Below are positions 5,007 to 9,734 of a stretch of DNA of 9,734 bases, one piece after another (position 1 is the first letter of the stretch; each line of letters opens with the position of its first letter). Source of the DNA: LSUCC0057 sp042091915 (lineage in GTDB: Bacteria > Pseudomonadota > Gammaproteobacteria > Pseudomonadales > Porticoccaceae). A program made the translations under genes and the position numbers. The stretch lies in contig JBELGO010000064.1 in assembly GCA_042091915.1 (NCBI GenBank), positions 1 through 9,734 of the forward strand. Direction: 5' to 3'. The notes under the pieces are model-generated. The model had not been told where the DNA came from, ran no database searches, and saw only the letters and a list, made by a program, of their open reading frames with translations.

Positions 5007-8000
5007 ACTGCTCTAGTTGACGCGCAAAAACGCGGTCGACTGCAAGTTCAATATCATCCCATGGGCCGCTCAGTGAATAACTGATACTGGACAACCTATC
5101 TAACTCTTGAGACATAATTTTACTGGTCAGATAGACACCTGCTGCAGCGGGCAGGCCGCCCACTAAGGCGACTATCCAGGGTAAATTAGTAGCAACCGGC
5201 AGTGTTGCAACCAACTTTCCATCAATAGCCTGCGCAGCTAAATCGAGCTCAGCAGAGAGTGCCATGTTTCCCGAGGGAAGCTTAGCCGTCAGCGGCGGCG
5301 ACAAGGTCAGTGTTCCATTATCAAACAACAGTGTTCCGGCGAGCCGATCATAAGCGAGATTTTCGCCAAAAACATCTGAGAAATCGAACTGCAGCCGCCG
5401 CAACCAGTTGGCAAAATTGAACAAACTTATCGCGCGCAATGCGGCTTCGCCACCACCGCGGCGGTTGTAGAACTGCCCATCATTGAGCTCTACAACAACA
5501 TCGCCGCTCAGCCGCTCGTTGCGCAGTTGCCAAGGGTGTCCCGGCCAACTGATGTCGGTCTGTATATAGGCAGCAGCGCTATCAACAAAGGGCTCACTGC
5601 CGATCAGCGCAAACAGCTCAGCAACATCACCGGCAGCAAATCCACCTACCAGTGAAGTCGTTGGAGCTTTACCTGCGTAGTCCCAAATGAGCCCACTCGA
5701 CTCCGTGCCAATGGATTTGCGCTCCACCCCGAAATGAACACCGAGCAGCTCACCATTTAGCTGTTCAAATCGCAACTGCTTCGGTTCGGGGCGCAGTTCA
5801 AAAGCCAAAGATCCTAATTGCCGTTCATCCCAGGCAAGCGATTGGACACTGAAATCCACCGCCGGGAGGCTGGTCAGCGTCTGCGAATTCAATAGAGAAG
5901 CTCCGGCTAATTGCAGGGCGGGGATTCTCAACTCAGAGAGCGCCAAAGTGATGGGCTGATCTGCAGAGAATTGATAGGGCCAAAAACCAATACCCGCATA
6001 GTGTTTGGCATCCACGAAAAAATCGATACCGGTCGACTTTACATCACCGCTAATCCTTATCTGCTCGCCGATAAACTTCATTTCTGGCAACTGTGCAACT
6101 TCTAGATCAAAGCCGACCGACAACCCTGCGCCAGCCTCCTCTTGGACGCCAACACCCCAAGTGTTTAGTGGCAGATCTCTCCACCAGTCTCGCCACGTCT
6201 GCCAGTCGAGCTGCGGCTGCTTTACGGCGATCAACAACCGTTGCTGATCAGGCACCGGTTGGGTAGCGCCCACATTGATGACACCGCGCAGTAGAGCACC
6301 GCCCTTAATGGCCAACTCGGCAGAGAGCTTGCTGCTGTTGACGATGACACGCGGCTGATCTCGATTAAAGATCACATCAACTTGGAGTGGCTCAGCCTCA
6401 CTAGCCGTTTTTTCCAATGGCGCAGGCAAGCGGTAACCGAGCCCCACTTGATCACTCTGCACGGACAGACGCACCGGCAGTTTGGCTTTCGCAGGCGGCA
6501 GTGTAAGCAACCCATTCAGAGCAGCTTTACCACTCACAAGCTGTTCCCAGCGCAGCGGCGAGAGCCGATTGAGCAACTCACTGTTTAATGGCCCACTAAA
6601 ACTGACTCGCTGACCGCCGATATTGCGGTAGAGCGAAAATTCTATAGGCTCGCCGACAACTGTTCCCGTCAATCCACTCCCTACCACTCCTTGTGCGCGG
6701 CTTATAACCAAATCTCCGGCAATTTGCTCAATTGCCAATGCAGGCTGATTGAGGAGAATCGCCCCATCAAAGAGCTCCATTTCAATCTGGTAATCCACAC
6801 CTTGAGCAAGCTCTTCAGAAGAGCGAGCTGCGATAGGAATAGACAAGGCCACATAAGCCTCGGCGCTACCGCGGTAATCCCAGCCCAACATTGTTTGCAG
6901 TGGCTGCGCCAACACAGTTGAACTTAAAAAGTCTCGATAACCTGCCAGAGATGCCGAGCTCTGTGTTAAAACCGTTAATTGATTCTCACCTATCATCCGT
7001 GTAACGGCGACATCTCTTAAAGTGACCTGGCCGCTAGAAAGGCGATCAAATTCTGCCCTGACACGGCCGTCACTCACCAACAGAGTGCCCTGCAAGCCTT
7101 CAATGACTGGCCATTGCGGAGAATAACGCAACACACCTTTTTCTAGATTGACGGCTAATTGGCTACTCAGTGAGACCTCTTCACGTTCGTCTCGATCGCC
7201 GCGCACCAGTAACTTAAACGTCTCAATATGCGGATTCTGTAGCGCATCTGGCAACCATTTCAAAAGCGTGGGAGGCAACTTTGCCGGCAGGTAGGTCGCC
7301 CATGAAGGGCCCTGCAGCTTCTGTGCAGACAGGCTCAATTCAAAAAAACTGTTGGCGCGACTTGTTGGCGAGCTGCGATACGAATAAAAAGATACTTCTG
7401 AAGTGCCCTCTAACGCCTGGGCGGCAAGTTGATGCCCGGCCACTTGTAACTCACCCGTAGCGATAGACCACTCTGCTGTCACTATGCCCTCAGCACTATT
7501 GGCTACTATGTAGTCGCTGTAGTTGGGGCGCAAAAAGAGCTCTAAGCCATCACCATCTTTTAGCTGCAATGCTGCGCGCTCACCTTGTAGCTCTAACTGT
7601 CCATCCAGCCCTCTAATGCCCGGCACTCCACGCCACGGCTCAAGACTAAAATCTCGCAGACTCGCAGCGACAAAATAACCTTCCACCGTACGTCCCACAG
7701 TGACCCTTTCCAAATCACCGCGAGGATCTAACTCTTCAACTAGCGTCTGCCACTTGGGCAGCAATAAACCACTGTCGACCAATAACTCGACCAATAAATC
7801 GGCATTAATCTGATTGAACGCCAAAGCAAACTCGCCCGACGCCAAGAGTGATTGGCTAAACGCCATATTGAACGGTTTAACGGGTCGTTGTGCCCAGTTT
7901 AAGTCGATCTGCTGCAGCCTAACTCCCCAATCTTTTTCTGGAGTCAGCCAGCCGCTGAGTTGAGTAGTAAGGTCTGTAATAGGGTCTAAATCACTAGCCC

Positions 8001-8883
8001 AATCAAGCGGTATTTGTGCGGCTTGAAGCTGGCCATAGAAGTCGACAACTCCGCCCTGGGCCAATTTAAACCAGATATCCCCCGCCAGCGGTACTGACAA
8101 ATTTGTTAGCTCTTGCATATCAACAAACAGGGTTGTAAACAAACTGCTGCCAATAGTTGCCAGTGGTGAGGCAAGATCCAACTGATCTAGCTCGAGATAG
8201 CCCTCTCCGGTGAACGCCTCTCGATCCAGAGGATCGCCATGGCCCTCTGCAACTAATTTAATGGGTGCAGTCTGTGCCCGATCAAAACTTATCGATGCCT
8301 GAAGGCGGTGGAAATTGTCCTCGTTTTCTACTCGCAATTGTGTGCCGTTAAATACCGTGGTGTCTCCACGCAGAGGTTGCAAGAGAACCTCAAGATCGAG
8401 CAGCTGAACAAAGCGACTGTAAGCCAGCGGTGCGAGTAGGACGTCCACGTTGAGGGCACTTTCCCGCACCGTCATTCCCTGCAACCCCCAACGCCCAGGC
8501 TGCTGCTCTTCTAGGCTAACGGCTACTCGCTCTGCGGAGAGCTCACGCCAAATAAGCGAGCGATGCCACAGACTGCGCCATAAATTAATTTCAAGACGAA
8601 CTCCAGAGAGTTCCAGCGGAGAATTTCCAGATTCGGAGTAAAGCGAAAGGCTCTTCACCTTTAGGCGAGGCACCGGGCCATACCAATCTGCAGATAGCTC
8701 GCCCAGCGCCACTTGAGCGCCGAGCGAGTCACTGATTAACTGCGCTATCTGCGGACGTATATAATCGACTTTATCGATGCTGCGCTGCGCAACGAACAGC
8801 CCCACGGCTGTAGCCAATAAAGCTATAGCCGTGGCTAGAGCAGTGATCCGCCAACTGCTTGTAGCTATTTTTTTCAGCACCAT
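5005..8883 (-). CDS. yhdP: YhdP family AsmA-like envelope protein (phospholipid transport)
   Basis: YhdP is an inner-membrane-anchored, periplasm-spanning AsmA-like protein. In E. coli it works with TamB and YdbH to move phospholipids toward the outer membrane. The 1292-residue product is close to the E. coli length (about 1266). One N-terminal membrane anchor is seen (about residues 13-31), followed by GELSADWYGPVPRLKVKSLSLYS (from 61), the usual AsmA-like opening. A very long beta-rich periplasmic body follows. A hydrophobic C-terminal stretch (LPWIVALVGGLPAAAGVYL, from 1234) leads to YSLSGPWDDIELAVDRVF near the end, a typical family ending. The ATG at 8883 is 2 bases past the rng stop with no clear ribosome site, so translation is probably coupled to rng. 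The family assignment is secure. The transport role is taken from E. coli. Confidence 0.93.
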   Translation of the reverse strand: MVLKKIATSSWRITALATAIALLATAVGLFVAQRSIDKVDYIRPQIAQLISDSLGAQVALGELSADWYGPVPRLKVKSLSLYSESGNSPLELSGVRLEINLWRSLWHRSLIWRELSAERVAVSLEEQQPGRWGLQGMTVRESALNVDVLLAPLAYSRFVQLLDLEVLLQPLRGDTTVFNGTQLRVENEDNFHRLQASISFDRAQTAPIKLVAEGHGDPLDREAFTGEGYLELDQLDLASPLATIGSSLFTTLFVDMQELTNLSVPLAGDIWFKLAQGGVVDFYGQLQAAQIPLDWASDLDPITDLTTQLSGWLTPEKDWGVRLQQIDLNWAQRPVKPFNMAFSQSLLASGEFALAFNQINADLLVELLVDSGLLLPKWQTLVEELDPRGDLERVTVGRTVEGYFVAASLRDFSLEPWRGVPGIRGLDGQLELQGERAALQLKDGDGLELFLRPNYSDYIVANSAEGIVTAEWSIATGELQVAGHQLAAQALEGTSEVSFYSYRSSPTSRANSFFELSLSAQKLQGPSWATYLPAKLPPTLLKWLPDALQNPHIETFKLLVRGDRDEREEVSLSSQLAVNLEKGVLRYSPQWPVIEGLQGTLLVSDGRVRAEFDRLSSGQVTLRDVAVTRMIGENQLTVLTQSSASLAGYRDFLSSTVLAQPLQTMLGWDYRGSAEAYVALSIPIAARSSEELAQGVDYQIEMELFDGAILLNQPALAIEQIAGDLVISRAQGVVGSGLTGTVVGEPIEFSLYRNIGGQRVSFSGPLNSELLNRLSPLRWEQLVSGKAALNGLLTLPPAKAKLPVRLSVQSDQVGLGYRLPAPLEKTASEAEPLQVDVIFNRDQPRVIVNSSKLSAELAIKGGALLRGVINVGATQPVPDQQRLLIAVKQPQLDWQTWRDWWRDLPLNTWGVGVQEEAGAGLSVGFDLEVAQLPEMKFIGEQIRISGDVKSTGIDFFVDAKHYAGIGFWPYQFSADQPITLALSELRIPALQLAGASLLNSQTLTSLPAVDFSVQSLAWDERQLGSLAFELRPEPKQLRFEQLNGELLGVHFGVERKSIGTESSGLIWDYAGKAPTTSLVGGFAAGDVAELFALIGSEPFVDSAAAYIQTDISWPGHPWQLRNERLSGDVVVELNDGQFYNRRGGGEAALRAISLFNFANWLRRLQFDFSDVFGENLAYDRLAGTLLFDNGTLTLSPPLTAKLPSGNMALSAELDLAAQAIDGKLVATLPVATNLPWIVALVGGLPAAAGVYLTSKIMSQELDRLSSISYSLSGPWDDIELAVDRVFARQLEQ

Positions 8884-8885
8884 GG

Positions 8886-9734
8886 CTACACCGGGATAAT
8901 ATCGAATTGTTCTTGTGAGTAAATGCTCTCTACTCTAAATTCGATAGTGCGGTCGATAAATAGTTCCAAGTCAGAAACTTGTGCCGAATCTTCATCTAGC
9001 AACCTGTCGATGACTGCCTGAGCGGCTAACACTCTAAACGTTGGGCTCTCGTAAGCGCGCGCTGAGCGCAGCACCTCGCGCAACACCTCATAACTGACTG
9101 TCTCTGCCGACTTCACAGCACCGCGGCCACTGCACGTCGGGCATGGCTCGCATAAAACGTGCTGTAGACTTAAGTGGCTGCGCTTGCGAGTGAGCTGAAC
9201 CAACCCCAACTCGGTGACACCTGAAAAAGTTGTTTTTACTCGATCGCGCTCCAAGCCCTTTTCTAAAGCGCGGAGCACTTGGCGCTGATGCTCGATATCG
9301 TGCATATCGATAAAGTCGATAATAATAATTCCGCCGAGATTGCGCATGCGCAGCTGCCGCGCAATCGCTGCCGCCGCCTCTAAATTGGTTTTGTAAACGG
9401 TTTCAGCCAGAGTGCGATGACCGACATAGCCTCCAGTGTTGACATCAATCGTGGTCATTGCCTCAGTTTGATCGACTACCAAATAACCGCCAGACTTCAA
9501 ATCGACTCGGCGCTGGAGTGCGCGCGCAATCTCCTCCTCTACCCCGTGCAGATAGAAGAGCGGACGCTCTCCTGGATAATGCTCCAATAAATCAGCAATT
9601 TCTGGACTAAACTTGGCAGCAAACTCTCGCAGCAATTCAAACACTTCGCGCGAGTCGACTAAAATGCGCTCTACCATCGGCCCTGCCATATCGCGCAAAA
9701 CACGTTTAAACAACGGCAGATCTCCGTGAACACA
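8886..9734 (-). CDS. rng: Ribonuclease G (N-terminus beyond window)
   Basis: RNase G (CafA) is an RNase E paralogue that matures the 5' end of 16S rRNA and degrades some mRNAs. The frame is open to the window edge (outermost residues CVHGDLP), so 282 C-terminal residues of about 490 are visible. The S1 and upstream 5'-sensor parts are missing. Seen in order are IRVDSRE-like RILVDSRE, the catalytic TTIDVNTGG (its Asp at 9444-9446), TNLEAAAAIARQLRMRNLGGIIIIDFIDM (second metal-binding Asp at 9315-9317), and the zinc-link CPTCSGRG (Cys at 9141-9143 and 9132-9134). The protein ends soon after the small domain with no RNase E-type scaffold tail, which supports RNase G over RNase E. The TTG at 9713 is internal. 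yhdP follows after 2 bases. maf and mreBCD are the usual upstream neighbours off the right edge. Confidence 0.94.
   Translation of the reverse strand, partial: CVHGDLPLFKRVLRDMAGPMVERILVDSREVFELLREFAAKFSPEIADLLEHYPGERPLFYLHGVEEEIARALQRRVDLKSGGYLVVDQTEAMTTIDVNTGGYVGHRTLAETVYKTNLEAAAAIARQLRMRNLGGIIIIDFIDMHDIEHQRQVLRALEKGLERDRVKTTFSGVTELGLVQLTRKRSHLSLQHVLCEPCPTCSGRGAVKSAETVSYEVLREVLRSARAYESPTFRVLAAQAVIDRLLDEDSAQVSDLELFIDRTIEFRVESIYSQEQFDIIPV

Noticed and set aside
9711..9713. TTG (minus strand) as the start of rng
   Set aside because: The frame continues to the window end, and a start here would remove the S1 domain and half the catalytic region of RNase G.
1..9734. A mobile element, CRISPR array, defence cassette or other novel system
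   Set aside because: All the sequence is accounted for by nine conserved housekeeping genes with short gaps. No spaced repeats, transposase or integrase frames, or foreign-looking segment was found on either strand.

Overview
This window is a conserved chromosomal housekeeping region of a gammaproteobacterium. The best fit is a non-enteric, Pseudomonas- or Cellvibrio-like, probably free-living lineage. The evidence is the gene order rpoN-hpf-ptsN-rapZ-ptsO, a RapZ ending in HRDLS (as I recall for Pseudomonas) instead of the enteric basic tail, a short HPF of 95 residues, and the rng-yhdP pair. GC content looks close to 50% by eye and coding density is very high. No mobile element, repeat array, tRNA or rRNA was seen, and no foreign-looking segment.

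Left part (1-3029, plus strand): an rpoN-ptsN operon. It begins with the 3' two thirds of rpoN (sigma-54). It continues with hpf (ribosome hibernation), ptsN (EIIA-Ntr), rapZ (P-loop regulator) and ptsO (NPr, the HPr-like phosphocarrier). ptsN and rapZ overlap by 4 bases, and ptsO starts 7 bases after rapZ with a GTG. A compact GC-rich hairpin lies just upstream of ptsN. NPr passes phosphate to PtsN in the nitrogen PTS, so the genes join alternative sigma factor function, nitrogen/carbon/potassium signalling and ribosome dormancy. The lpt genes that usually precede rpoN would lie off the left edge.

Middle (3030-4998, plus strand): a possible weak sigma-70 promoter and a near-perfect Shine-Dalgarno sequence precede mgtE (CBS-domain Mg2+ channel). 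mgtE is followed after 20 bases by darP/yjgA (50S assembly factor). A perfect 7-bp inverted repeat spans the mgtE stop codon.

Right part (5005-9734, minus strand): rng (RNase G, N-terminus off the right edge) is followed after 2 bases by yhdP, a 1292-residue AsmA-like envelope protein linked to phospholipid transport. yhdP converges on darP with only 6 bases between the stop codons, and a 13-bp palindrome lies over the junction.

I see no undescribed system here. The points worth a second look are small: an Ala at a normally acidic position in the RapZ P-loop domain, the absence of tldD, pmbA and the nitrilase gene from the yhdP-darP junction, the mgtE-darP pairing, and three inverted repeats at gene junctions.
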